Assembly (NCBI RefSeq): GCF_029784155.1
Contig: NC_073693.1
Span: forward strand, 164,840,031 to 164,904,030
Reading direction: 5' to 3'
Length of the DNA stretch: 64,000 nt
Source: Uranotaenia lowii
Lineage: Eukaryota > Arthropoda > Insecta > Diptera > Culicidae
This document shows, one piece after another, positions 1 through 13,300 of the stretch. The first letter of the stretch is position 1, and every line of letters begins with the position of its first letter. Made by a program: the position numbers and the translations under genes. The notes beneath the pieces were generated by a model, which saw only the letters and a program-made list of their open reading frames with translations, was not told the DNA's origin and ran no database searches.

Positions 1-1319
1 TATCCGATTTACATTTTTTTGGGCAAAGCTTGTCGTAAATGAATGATAGAAAATCACTCAATACCAACGTGTTTACGATTGTTATTGAAAATGACTTGAT
101 ATTAGATTTGGAATATCATTTCTATAACGATTTCATGTTAGCTGAGCTTTTTTCTGAAAATTTCGAAGGGGAGGGGAGGGGGTGTGGTAAGGGTGACAAA
201 TGAAGAAATTTATATTTGTTCCGGCCTAGTTCTCATCACATTAAAAACAATTTGGTCAAATTGATCTTCTAAATGTGCAAGAGATACATTTATAGCCCTC
301 AGATCTAAAGGGATATAGTTTCGATTTTGAGATAAAAATGCCAAAAAAAATCATATCTCAAATTCTGTTTAGTGATTTCATCAGATTTTTTGTTTTTTTT
401 TCTCAGAATTTTACGCTTGGAGAAATTAAAAAAGTAAAATAAAATATATGGATAATGGCAAAATAGCTTATGTTCTCTAAATTAGCTTTTATGCAATTTA
501 ATCCATTTGACTCCAAGATGAGAGCCTTAACAAAAAACATAAATTCAAAATGGAAATGAAATGTTAAAGCAAAGTATAAGGACTCCAAATGATAGCACCT
601 TGAACAAAGATTACGAGTTCTCAAAAGTCATAAAAACCATGAAACAGAACTTCAGTTACTGAAGAAACAAGACAAGACTTGAAGATCTCAGTTAATTGAA
701 TCTGGAAAAAGATAAAATTAAAAACAAAGAAATATCAATGATTAAACAATCACTCAAAGATAATAGCAATGAGATCGTTTTTATGATAAAAAAAATTGAA
801 ATATGATAAACTGAATTCAGGATATCTACTTCAGTAGAGAATAACTGTTAAACAGAAGTACCTACCTTATTCAATAGTAAAAAGCTTCGGTAAAATCGGT
901 TAAAAATGTTACAATTTGAAATTCAATTCTAAGACTGAAATTGGCATGGAAATTCAATAGAGAAACTAAACATTGCCGATTGGTCCATTTCAATCCAATC
1001 CAATCCAATTCAATTTAATCCATATTTTTTAAACTCCCCCCAAAAAATTAGTTTAAGTGAACCTAATACACCTTGTAATTCTGCAAGAAGATTGTATGAA
1101 ATGAAAATGGAAGATGTTTTTCTTTAGTCTACCTATTCTGCTCTGAAAATCTTCTTTCAATATCTGGTAATTAACTGTTATTTGTTCAAATTTTTACGTT
1201 GCATTTTTTAATGTCGAGTAAACATTTTATAATCAAAACCTAATGTTGGATTCGCTGGGACCTCCTTAATTGTATTCTTCATTGTATAATTAACAATAAC
1301 CATGTATTATTTATTATAG
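1..1319. other. Non-coding flank/intron upstream of first visible cubilin exon
   Basis: AT-rich sequence with no convincing exon. Since the first visible cubilin exon needs a phase-2 upstream intron, this stretch is probably the end of that intron. About 600-1000 is similar to 42250-42600 and more weakly to 18290-18620, with shared words such as gagatcgttttta and gattggtcca. It therefore contains a dispersed repeat of unknown class. Confidence 0.5.
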
Positions 1320-1384
1320 GGTAAGCATTCCAGATTTCCCGGAATTTTCCGAAGATGCTCGGGCTTTCAAAGTAAAGTGGATAA
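1320..1384 (+). CDS. Cubn: Cubilin exon: last strand of a CUB domain (small exon)
   Basis: This 65-nt exon lies between an acceptor (ttattatag) and donor gtatta. It is open in one frame and ends ARAFKVKWI, the classic GF.v.W terminus of a CUB domain. Its phase-1 donor matches the phase-1 acceptor at 2764, giving KWIT joined to CGGTL, the usual spacing between neighbouring CUB domains here. The incoming intron would be phase 2. The donor is not a strong consensus, which is the main doubt; gtaaag at 1372 is an alternative, but it would break frame with the next exon. Confidence 0.6.
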
Positions 1385-4300
1385 GTATTATAAAAAAAAT
1401 CAGAAAATTCTAATTTTGCTCAGTTTTTTTAACTTAAATTTTCTTCATGATTTATTTAATAATCACTTATTTCTGCAAAGATTTGTAATGATTTGTAATG
1501 GTTTTGAGCAAAGTTGTATTGTTCTGCTTAGCCCGCGAAATACGGGAAAACTTCTGCAATGCTTGTACTAGGGTCCTTCTAAGTTAAGCAAACTTTTTTT
1601 TTTGTTTCGATTTTAGTCGTTTTACCATGTTTGTGGCATTCGCGACTTTATTAACGTTGCGGTTGGCGGATAGTTATTGAAAAACTTATCCGGTACAACT
1701 GTGTTCGATGTTTACTCTTGAGCTCGAACTCGCGGACATCGACTTAGAAGGCAACTGATTTACCAACTGAGCTATATAACAAGCCCCAAGGGAAACTATT
1801 CGAGATATTTTTCACAGAACACCAAACCACCCCCCCCCCCTCCCCTTAGCTATTATATTATAAGTTTTCATTTCAATTTTCTTGTTTTGATTTCTGTTCC
1901 TTGATTTCTAGAACTTGATGTAAAGTAATGTACAAATTTTTTGTCTTCGAGGGCCGCTGAGTCGGGGATAGGGTGGTCTTACAAAGTTACAGCAAAGTTT
2001 GTATGATATTTTTTTATCAATATCTTCTTGGTAATTGATGGAACTTTGTTGTTTTTTAAACGCTGTTAAGCATTTTTTCAGACACAGTAGTAACGAAGTT
2101 TTTATAAATTTACAAAATTCGTATAGCAACAACGGAGCGTACGGATTAGATCCAAAGAACTATATTTCTCATAATGACGCAATGAAAGCTCACGCGAGAT
2201 TTATTGTTGAATTTTGACTGATTTTTTTCATAGATTTCTATTCCTATTTGTTCGTTTTCATTTGGGAATAGCAAATTGAACACTAAGAACAAAAATCCAA
2301 TAATTTTATGTTTCATTTTTCAACCTATCGTCGGTAATGCGAACCTTGCTGATTTTGACAAAAATCCCTGCAGGAAAAATTATTAGTTCAGCCCGATTAT
2401 ATCGTCGAAATTGCTTATTTTTTCCTTGAAAGTAGGGTGGCATTTTCCAACTGGAATAGCATTTCTTCAAAAGCGATCAATGCACACCTTGGAATCCCAA
2501 CTAGCGAAATCGAGTGTCGAGTCCGTATGGTCAGTGGTCATGTACGTTATGTATACGCAATATTCAAACGTAAATTTTTCGTAGGTAACAATACATTACA
2601 AAGGCCTTAAATTTCTTTTAGCAGGTAATGAAAACTGCTGTAAAGGATCCTTTACTGAAATTTGTTCTTTGGATATATAGATAAAAAATATTATTACCAA
2701 TGAATTTAAGTTATAATGATAACAATTTGATATAATTTAACCCACATCGATTTTCCGTTCCAGCATGTGGAGGAACGCTGACGTCCTTCGCTGGGGAATT
2801 TGCCTCTCCTAACTATCCTAACACGTACCCACTCAACGTGGAGTGCGTATGGCAGCTGACGGCTTCACCGGGCAACTCGCTACAGCTGTACATGGAATCG
2901 CTAAACATTCCACCCTCGGACGACTGCAACAGTGACTATTTGGAGATTCGCGAAGAATCGGGCAGTGGCAAACTGATAGGTGACTATTGCGGTGACAATC
3001 CTGCCATTAATCTGACGTCCTCGAACAGTTTTTGGGTCAAGCTGAAAACGAGCAACCAAAATGTTGGCAAAGGTTTTCTCGCTAGCTATTCTTACGGTAG
3101 GTAGATGTTGTGATTGGCGAATTAGCAGTAGTGCGGTAATAATATTAGATTTTCATTCTGATAGACAATTTCAATGAAATCACTGGAAGAAGTGGAGTTA
3201 TCACATCTCCTCTGTACCCTCGAGATTACGCCAGGTCAGAAGTCCACACTTGGAGGGTTATTGTCGACGTTGGTTCAATAATTGCCATGAAATTCAGTGT
3301 TTTCGAGATCGATGTGAGGTATTTGGAGTCATGTGAAGGGCAATTGGAGGTGATCTTTTCCACAACAGTATTATTTTCCGCATGTTTGTTTATGCTTTTG
3401 CTTTTGCAGATATACGATGGATACGATGATAGTGCGGAGCCCCTGCATGAAGAACTGTGTGGACTCTCAGCTCCAGAGCCTTTCAAATCAACGTCCAATG
3501 TAATTTTCATGCGCCTTGACCACACGGATTCAAACGGGCCATCAAAATTTATGCTCAAGTGGGAACAAATTGGTAAACAGTCGGAGCAACCAGAACCCGT
3601 TAGCGATGATGAGCAGCACTGTGGTGGACATCAGGTCATAGCGCTGTCGAGGAACATGACGTCTTTTGACCTTATTTCACCGGGTTATCCTACGGGCTAT
3701 AGAACAAATTTGAACTGCAGTTGGATTTTCCAGTCAGCATTCAACACACATCATCCAGTTCTCAAGCTTAGCTATGTTGATTTAGACGAAACCGATGCCT
3801 GTTTGTCGGATTATCTGGAAATCTCTACTTCACAGGACATGTTTACTTGGTCTACTCCTGAGCGTATTTGTACCTTTGGACTAGGTGTTAAATCTGAGTT
3901 TCACGGAAAGCCTTTTCTAAAAGTTCAATTTAAAACCGATTATTTTACGAACCGAACGGGATTCACAGGTGTTGTGGATTTGCTATGTGGGGGCTACATA
4001 ACGGAACCAAACGGAGTCATTGAAGTTCCATATGTCATCAATGAAACGGCGTCAAAACGACCGGAAATGAACTGCATGTGGAATATAACGGTTAGACCTG
4101 GAAGAATAATCGAATTCAAGTTTGAGTCTATCAAGATAGAAAGGACACAACCTGGCCCTTGGGCAGGATTTGTTGTAATCAAGAACGGTATTGACGAATT
4201 CTCACCATTGCTAGGTACATTCAGTGGTTCTGAAATCCCACCGAGGGTCAATACGTCCAGTAATAGAGCATTTGTTAAGTTTAGCAGTGGATTTGATATC

Positions 4301-7300
4301 AATAATCAATTTAAATTAGTTTATCGGGAGATTGGATTGCAATGTGGTGGCAGGATAATTCTTCAGAGAACCAACTCAACTGTGATAACATCTCCGAACT
4401 TCCCAGAGGTTCCGCATCCACACAGTGAATGTGTTTGGACTATAATGGCCCCTGCAGGAGAAACTATGAAGTTCGAGTTCGAGCAATTCACCTTAAAATA
4501 CTCTTCAATGTGTAGCATTGAGTACGTTGAACTGAGAGATGGTGGAACATCTAGTTCGGCACTAATGGCGAAATCATGCGGTTCCGAGAGCATAGCATCG
4601 CGACTAACAACGTCGAATATGCTGCGGATACGTTACTTCACCGATGTCACTGATCCTGGTAACGGATTCAAGCTTCGGGTAACGATTTCTCAATGCGGTG
4701 GAAGCTTGCATACTCCTAAGGGAACAATTTACTCGAGAAATTACCCAATTCCAGGTGGGTACCCCACGAATACTGTGTGCGAATATTACATTTTAGGAAG
4801 AATCAACACAATTTTAAACATCACCTTCCAAGATTTCCATCTTCCAACGAATCCTAACTGTTCCTTGACAGATAACGTCAAAATATACTCTTTAATACCG
4901 GGAGAAAACGCGACGTCCGAACTATTGGGAACCTATTGTGGTTCCGAGATACCGTCCTCGATATTGAGCGAAAATAATCAGGTCAAAATCGTGTTTACGA
5001 CATTCAATCCGCTGGGTGTGTACCGAGGTTTTAAGTTATCATATGTTGCGACACCCGATCAGTGCGGAAGTGAGATCATCGCTCCGTCCGGGGATATTGT
5101 ATGTCCCGGCTATCCTGATAGCTGCCTCAAGCTAAAGAAGTTCTGCGAATGGAAGATCACGGCACCGATTGGACGGAGAGTAAAAATAGAATTTTTAGAT
5201 TTGGACTTTGCTACCGCAGCTAGTTATCAGCAACGGCTTGGATTCTATCACGGTTTCGACTTTTCCTCCAGAATACAGTTTGTCATGGGAAACTACGATA
5301 AGAAGGCAATTTATTCAAGTGGTAATCAGATGATGATTAACTTTTGGTCAAGGCTTACATCCTCAAACAGAGGATTCAAGTTGCATTTCTCTAGTGATGA
5401 ACCCTCTCTGTGCGTTGGCAGCTTGGATAACGACCAAGGTATAATAGCGACCCCCATCAACCAAACTAGCTATTCCTGTGAGTACAAAAGATCATCGACG
5501 GTGTTTGCAGAAATAGACGGTCACAAAGTGGGAACCATGGCTTTGTATTTTGAAGAAATCAAAGCCGGTAATTACCAGAGTGCATGTTCGTACAATCACA
5601 ACAGCCGAGGAATATTTGTGAGACGTAACGCTGCAACAAACGATCGCAATGGACTTCTTAGGAAGTACTGTGGCAATGGCACAAAGAGTGATTTGGTAAG
5701 GTCTCCTTTCCCAGATATTTCAATCGTAGCCAGACAGGGGGCCTATCTTGGTGAAGTGAGATTTAAATTAAACTATCAAGTGCACAACTGTGGAGGTATC
5801 TTTGGAAATAGCCTGAAGAACATTACGCGACCTTATCTCGGTAACACCAAAGGACCATTGGATTGTGCCTGGTATCTGGATTATCCAGAAAATACCTTAA
5901 TCAACATAGAGTTTGTGAATTTCAATTTAAACCAATCATGTGAAGACGAATACCTGCTGATATACAATGGACCATCGACGACGAGTCCGCTGCTAGGAAC
6001 TTTCTGTAAAGGAACTGGAGTTGAAACCATTGCAACGCAAGGTCGGTACGCATTTATTGAGTATCACTCTCAAAATTATAACTCAAGCGGAAATTTCGAA
6101 CTGAAACTTGATCAAATGGTGTCCGGGTGTGGAGGAACACTTCACAAGAGCGTCGACATTATAAACTCTCCAAACGTGGGTGGCAAATATCAGCCTAACA
6201 CGGAATGCATTTGGACGCTTCAGGCTGACAATGGTTTTCACATTGGAGCGTACTTTATCGGGAGATACAATTTGCAAAAAAGTGAAAACTGCTCAAAAGA
6301 TTATTTGGAATTTTTCGACCGCGTTCGGGACAAGTGGGTTAGTTTGGGACGTGTTTGTGGAAAAGAGACACCGAAAGTATTTAACTCAACGGGATCTTTA
6401 CTGAGAGTCGTTTTCCGCACCGATGATCTGGTCGAAGGCGATGGGTTCACTCTTAAATGGGAGCAAAATTGTGGAGGCATTTACAATGTCGATGGAATAG
6501 GAGGAGTGATGGTGAGCCCCAACTACCCTATGAACTATAATCGTATGATGGTGTGCAATTACACATTTGTGGCAGCGGAAAAGGATTCTTATATAAGTTT
6601 GAATTTCTTGGATTTCTCTCTTGAAGATGGAGCTCAGACCTCGATATGTCTCTACGATAACATTACAATTTACAAGCAACTAGAATATTATGAACCAGTG
6701 CAGTGGGAGAAGGTTGCCACCTATTGTAAGAAAGATTCGCCCGGAAGACTTCGGCACAAAACCCGAATAGCTGTAATATTCAAGAGTGACCGATGGCTGG
6801 AGGCTCGTGGTTTTAAATTCGAATATAAGATGGACACGTGTGGGGGCACAATAACTGAGTCCAAACGAATCGAATCGCCAAACCTTACGGGAAATACCCA
6901 GACCGGTTACAATAATGCCATAAACTGCATTTGGAATATCACTATTCCTTCGGGCAAAAAAGTGGTCGTTCGATTTGAGGATCTGGAAATAGAACACTCT
7001 GAAGGGTGCTATTTTGATACCATTGAAGTATACAAAGGACTGGAGCGCAAGCCGGAAGATAAACTGGTCTCACTCTGTGGCAATCTCACAGCTCACGCGC
7101 CTGCAGTTAGCATAACCGGAGGTCACGGCGCCATTTATTTCAAATCTGAGCAGTACACCACAGTCACAAACCCTCGGTTTTCGGCATTGGTATTTTTCGT
7201 CGATGATTGTGATCGCCAAGTTACTCTCGATTCAAAAAATCCAACGTACAACCTTAACGTTCTGGGTAGCAACAATAAGAAGCTGCAGGATTGTCAGTAC

Positions 7301-10300
7301 ATCATCAAGGCACCGGATGGATATGGGCTACAAATCAATTTCGACCAATTCCACTTGGGATCAACACGAAATGTAACAGATTGTTCAGATAATTTTGTTG
7401 AAATTCGTGACGGATCGGGACCATTTGCTGAGCTGGTTGGCAAGTACTGTGGATTCGTGATGCCCCCTCTGACCAATACTTTCACCACATCAATGTTCGT
7501 ACGTTTGGTGACCGATTCATATCTGAAGGGGACTGGTTTCGCTGCTACGATTTCACTGGTCGAATCCCCGTGTGGCATTGGCTATTACAATTTGACCGAA
7601 AAACGGGAACAGGAATTGAAGAGTCCTAACTTTGGGATTGGGAATTACCCTCCCAACAATCGGTGTATGTGGCTGCTTGAAGTGTACGCTGGAAAGACAA
7701 TCGAGATCGAATTCCACAATTTCCAACTACAGGCATACAACAACGAACAGGAAAAATGTCCTGATAAGCTGGAAATTTTCGATGCAAACGTAAGTAGATT
7801 TCAGAGCGAGTTTTATTTAAATTGAAGTTTTTAATATATAAATATTTCTTCCTTAACAGGTTAAATCATTCATCTATGAGGGTCTTGGAGAAGATGTTGT
7901 GTTCCGCGGAAGTTCATCTCATGCAATTAAATCGTCGTTTTATCATGTAAGTGTCGCAAAGATCTGCGAAAATCGCTTGTGTAAAATCGATCCAGATCGA
8001 TTTTTTTATGGTTCGTTCTTTTTCTCAATTAGGCCTCATTCTTTATTAAAATATGTTCGAAGAATATTTTAAACAAGGGAAACATCTGGGGTGAAATGGA
8101 CTCCTGTTGAGAAAAACTTATATCCAGGGCAGGATTAAGCCTTTGGGGGCCCGGGACATTTTTTCTCGAGGGACCCTTATGATTCGATTTTTTTTTCATA
8201 TGCCAACCCAACGGATACATAAAATTTAAAACGTGCAAGGGAATTGGAAACCAGTTCGGTATATGATCTTCAAATAACCATTATGTCTGCATAGAAGTTA
8301 GCTTCTCATATCTTCAAACAAAAATTGTTAATTCATCTCGTGCAAACATTGCGGAAAAGTGATTTTACTTATCAAAAATGAAAACTCTGATTAGATTTAT
8401 TAAGTGCATAATTAACCTTCCTAGGCCCTTCGGGTCAATATAGCGAAATATAGCGAACTTTAAAATCGTCATAACTCTTTTGAAAAAAATCGGAATACAC
8501 GATATACATAAACTGTAGAAAAAGCAACTTCCAGTGACCACCGGAAATGCCACAACTGGCAAGCCGAAAAAAAAAGTTACACATAAGCCGTTCGGGTCAA
8601 TATGACCCGAGAGTTTGCGCGCGTTCCCCGATGATATATGTTAACCGATTTTCATGATTTTACATTCATTAGTTAGGAAGTTTATTCTAATTTCTGAATC
8701 TATAAAATTTCAGTTGATGTAACTTATCCGAACGTTTGGATTCTGTTCCGTATGGAAAAAACCCCCGAAAATAATGTCTTCTCAGAATTCCCATATCTTC
8801 TAATTGCTTTGATGTATTGAAATTATTTTATATGTTTTGAAATTCTGAAAAATAAATCTTTCTAAACATAAAGAAAAATTGAAGGTCATATGGAATTTTT
8901 GGTCGCTAGCGTGGAATTTCTGAAAAAAAGCTTCTTTTTTTGAACTTTTGCTTTGCAGTGTTGTATCTCATTCTTAATTGAACCGATTTCCAAAATTCAA
9001 ATTTTAGTTTTATTTTGATAACATGATCATCGTTTTCACTGAATACACATAGTATCTCAAATATTACTGTTATTCGTAATACGAGAATGAAAACAAGAAA
9101 AAAATCGTAGTTTTCGTACCCGGCTGTTACGATGCGCGCGTTTCTTATTTTGTTATCGCGATTCCTTCATGAAACCTGCCCACTATTCATATACCCAATG
9201 ATAGATTTTAATCTCTACAATCGATTGATATGCTTTTTATGTGGTTTTTCAAAAATTTGTAGCAACGTTTTTCAAATTTACTAAAAGATATCGGAATTCG
9301 ACCAGATTTTCAAACGCCTTGTAGCAAGCAAGCACAACCCCCCCGGAGAGCATAAATCGAACAAAGTCCATGGCTCTCCCGGTCGTGCTCTCGAAATCTG
9401 CCTTCCTATAGTAGACTGAAGGAATCGCCCGAATGGCTACGTAGAGTGGTTTGTGCTGATACGTATTAAAATTTTTACGTAATTCATAGCTAAGTCATTG
9501 ACTTCATCATTTTGATTGTTTTTCAGCTTTTCAAAGTTACAGAGACCTAGTTCATAAATGTTTTAAGATATTTTTAAGAATCCTCATTTTGCAAAATAAT
9601 TTCGGTGGCATCTTCTTTGATTTTTATTATAACATAAAATTTACATACATACATACTACTTTTATACAAGTGTGAATGTTTTCGATGTTAATTTTTGAAA
9701 TATTTCAAAACCATACGTATTAAAATAAGATTTGCTGTTTATATTTCAGATTACTAATCTGAACTTCAAATCCGAATGATGAATAAATTTTAGAATAAAT
9801 AATTCAATATTCACGATTCATATTTCTTTGTTCACAATTAGGGTAAATGATCTTGAGCGGAACTAGTCGAAATCTGATCTTGAGCGGAACCATTTACTTT
9901 TCCTAAGATCTAGGCAATGATTATTTATGAATCTTACAGAAATGTTGAAAAAACACTTTTTCAAGATTTTTTCATACAAGCTTTGTTAATTTTTCTTAAA
10001 TTTATGAAATGAAATAATGTTTTTAGAAGCTTTAAAAACATACGTATTTCTGCTACAATTTTCATCAATCTATGCTGACTTTGAACGTCAATTTATGTAA
10101 CCCTTGGGCGTTATAAACTGATTCTTAATGACTAAAATGGTAGAAAAATTCTTAAAGAAGCATTATTCGGGTTTTTGTAACAAGTTTTCCATCAAAATAT
10201 CAATAAATCATGATCTTGAGTGGAACCATCTTTGATCTTGAGCGGAACTACTAGCTTCCGAAATAAACCGCTAGGTGCGCTGCCTTATACCTTATGTCTC

Positions 10301-13300
10301 ACACGCTGGTTTTACCCCTGAATGTAAGCAACACCTTTTTAATTTACTTATTATATCAGCTTTAGGAACAGAAAAGATGTAAAATTAAGTTCGAATACAA
10401 CTAAAAATTACTTTAATTGGTGTCACAGCGTACCAAACCAGGCACTCAAATGTTTAGTTTTTGGGGTGCAAGAAATGTTTTTCGGTTTTTTCTTTCAGAA
10501 GAAAGACGGTCAGGTGGAGGAAGGCTTTTATATATATTTTTTAGCATAATTCGAGAACTAATGAAGCCAATAAAGTAAAGTCATTATTCCAGAATAAGAA
10601 TCAATCTTCATTGCCATTACTATTCGATCTTTAAGAAGCAGCTTTTGTTTAAAGAGGTTGTTCTTGATGTTGAAATTCCAATTGAAAACGATATACCAAT
10701 AAACAAAAATTCAAGTTTTTTTTAACACCAATTCCTTCAGTTCTTAAATGTGTTGCAAAGCACACCTAGTTAGCTATTTTATAATACTTAACGAATCAAT
10801 TGGTGGCCTGGAGCTGGAACTCATGAAATCGGTTTGGGAAATAAATGTTTTATCAATTGAGCTAAATGCTTAATGTTTCCATATTTTGTTAATATAAATT
10901 AATTTTATCGTGATTCATAAGAAACAAGAAACTTTATTCTATGAATGAGTTGTTTAGAGCAAGAATGCTGAAATCAAAGAAAAATCTATAATTTCACAGA
11001 ATTTTGAGCAAATTTATATCACAAAATCTGTGCCACTAAACACAGAAATTAGAAATATTTACAGATTTCACCGAATTTTTGAATTTTGAATACATTTCCA
11101 AAATTTCAACTTTTGGTCAATATAAAGGTTTCTTATTTTGAATTAGAAAACTTTGATAAGAATTTCAATATTAACTGATTTTTCCCTACTAGAATATAAA
11201 AAAAGGAGCAATTTATCATAACTTTTCAATGAAATTAAAGGAATTAGCATCACAGAATTATATCACTGAATTTGGGGATAAAACTAAAAAAAATCAAATT
11301 TTTTCTCTCAATACACTTTGATTTAGAGCAATGTACAGTTTTATTAGCAAAATCTGTTATTAAAGGCATCTTCTTTTGTATAACTGACTTTGTCGTAACC
11401 TTCAAAAGTTGTTCGGGGCAATATGACCTTAAGCACGCACATTCAAATTATCACTCAAATATACTAACGAATCTCATTTCTTAGATGAAACAACTAAAAT
11501 TTGAGTATAGAGAATCTATTTTTTTCAAAATAAAATACAGTGAATCAAAGTGAAAATAGGGTATCTTTTTTGAAGTAAGAAATAAATTTGAGCGGATATT
11601 TTGAGAACAACTTTGGAAGGCAAAGTTTTTGTCATTTACATGAAAACATCAATTTTTGAACTTTGAAATCTTTAAAGATGAAATTTAATTGAAGTTTTCA
11701 CAGTTACACAAAGATTATGAATGATAGCTATTAAAGATGTTGACAGTACAAAATGGTTCCGCTCAAGATCATATCTGTACAAACACGTGAAAAGGATCTA
11801 TCTCCATATATGGCGAATCGAAAAAAACGCGTTTGAAAAAAATACAACCTATTTTAAACCGCTAATTAAAAATTACTTGAAATTTTTGATTTTTATGATA
11901 GCTTAACGATTTTTAGGAGCATCCTCTGTATGTTGGAATAGAGGAATATCAATTTTCATGAAAAAATAACGCGCTATCGTAGATAGAACCTACTTCACGT
12001 TACATTTTGTCTAACCTGTTTATACACCCTTTGCCATTTTCTTATTTTTAGCTTAAGTTACAAGCTCGCATTCATTTGTAACTATGTTTTTATGTTGAAT
12101 AAAGAGTTGAATTGATTATTTTGAGTTTGTTCGCGGAGTAGTAGCGAAAAATGGTTTCGGAGTAAAGGGTGTATATCCATGTAATGGCAGTTCTGGTTTA
12201 AGAATGTTTGTAGATCCTTTACTCAAATTGAGTTTTTAATGTAACGGAATATTATTTTCTCAAAAGGATTTTACCGTTAACTAGTGCAAGTGTTGGCCTA
12301 TCGCGAGGTACTGAAAATGGTTTTTGTTTGGAGATAGATCCTTTTCACGTGTTGGTACAGATATTTTAGTTCCGCTCAAGATCGGCATGGTTCCGCTCAA
12401 GATCAGAATTCTTTCTTCAGTAAAACAGCTCTAGAGTTATTAGGATTTACTCTAAAATATTTTACAAATCATCATTAGAAAGCACAAGCCAAGATCTATC
12501 CGTTGAACTAAAAAAAATTTCGTTCGGATGTAACCCCTATCCACAGCGCTTGGTCAACTGTTCCGAGTTGCGTCGAATTGAGCCAATTGGTTCCGCTCAA
12601 GATCATTTCCCGAGCAGACTTTTATGGCAATATTATACCTAATTTTGCTATCATGCCTTGAAAGTAAAATTTGGTATCATTTTGCCCGAATAAAGGTGGT
12701 ACAATGCCAAAATTTGGGTCTCACTTTTCATATACGGATACCTCGATTATGCCAAGTGTAGGTTTCACTGAAAGCTTAATGATGCCTCATTTAGCCAACG
12801 TTTAGTAACGAGATTTGAGGGCATAATGATGCCTTTTTAAGGTATTGTTTCCCGCCAAAATTTGGCATCGTTGTGCTTTCAAAATTCCTTCAAGAAAGCT
12901 GGCAAAACGAGGTATCAAAAAACTCCCAGGGAAATCAAAATTTTCCATAACTATGCTATCTGCGTATTGAAAATGAGAGCCAAATTCTTGTACCACCTTT
13001 ATATAGGGTATAAGATATCAAACTTTGCTAAACAGGCATGATAGCAAAACTTGAAATAATTCTAAATTGTTTGCGATCTCAGAAAACCTCATGACATAAG
13101 TTCCATAGAATAAATCGCCTGCACTTATGCAACGATCCGACGTTTCATTGACAATAAGAAAATAATGCGCCTTAAAAAATCGCCTAAAACTATGCAATGA
13201 GATTAGCATTCGAATTTTTAAATATAGTTGGAAAATGTGGGCCACCAACTCAAAACTGTACAAATTTATAGCCAAATTACAACGTTTTTCCTACCAAGTA

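Noticed and set aside
1377..1571. 64-codon open frame on the plus strand overlapping the first cubilin exon end
   Set aside because: It starts inside the exon in a frame different from the coding one and continues into AT-rich intron; no domain or composition signal.
1681..1800. Functional tRNA gene
   Set aside because: The B box is degenerate, no cloverleaf acceptor pairing was seen, and a SINE body and A-rich tail follow.
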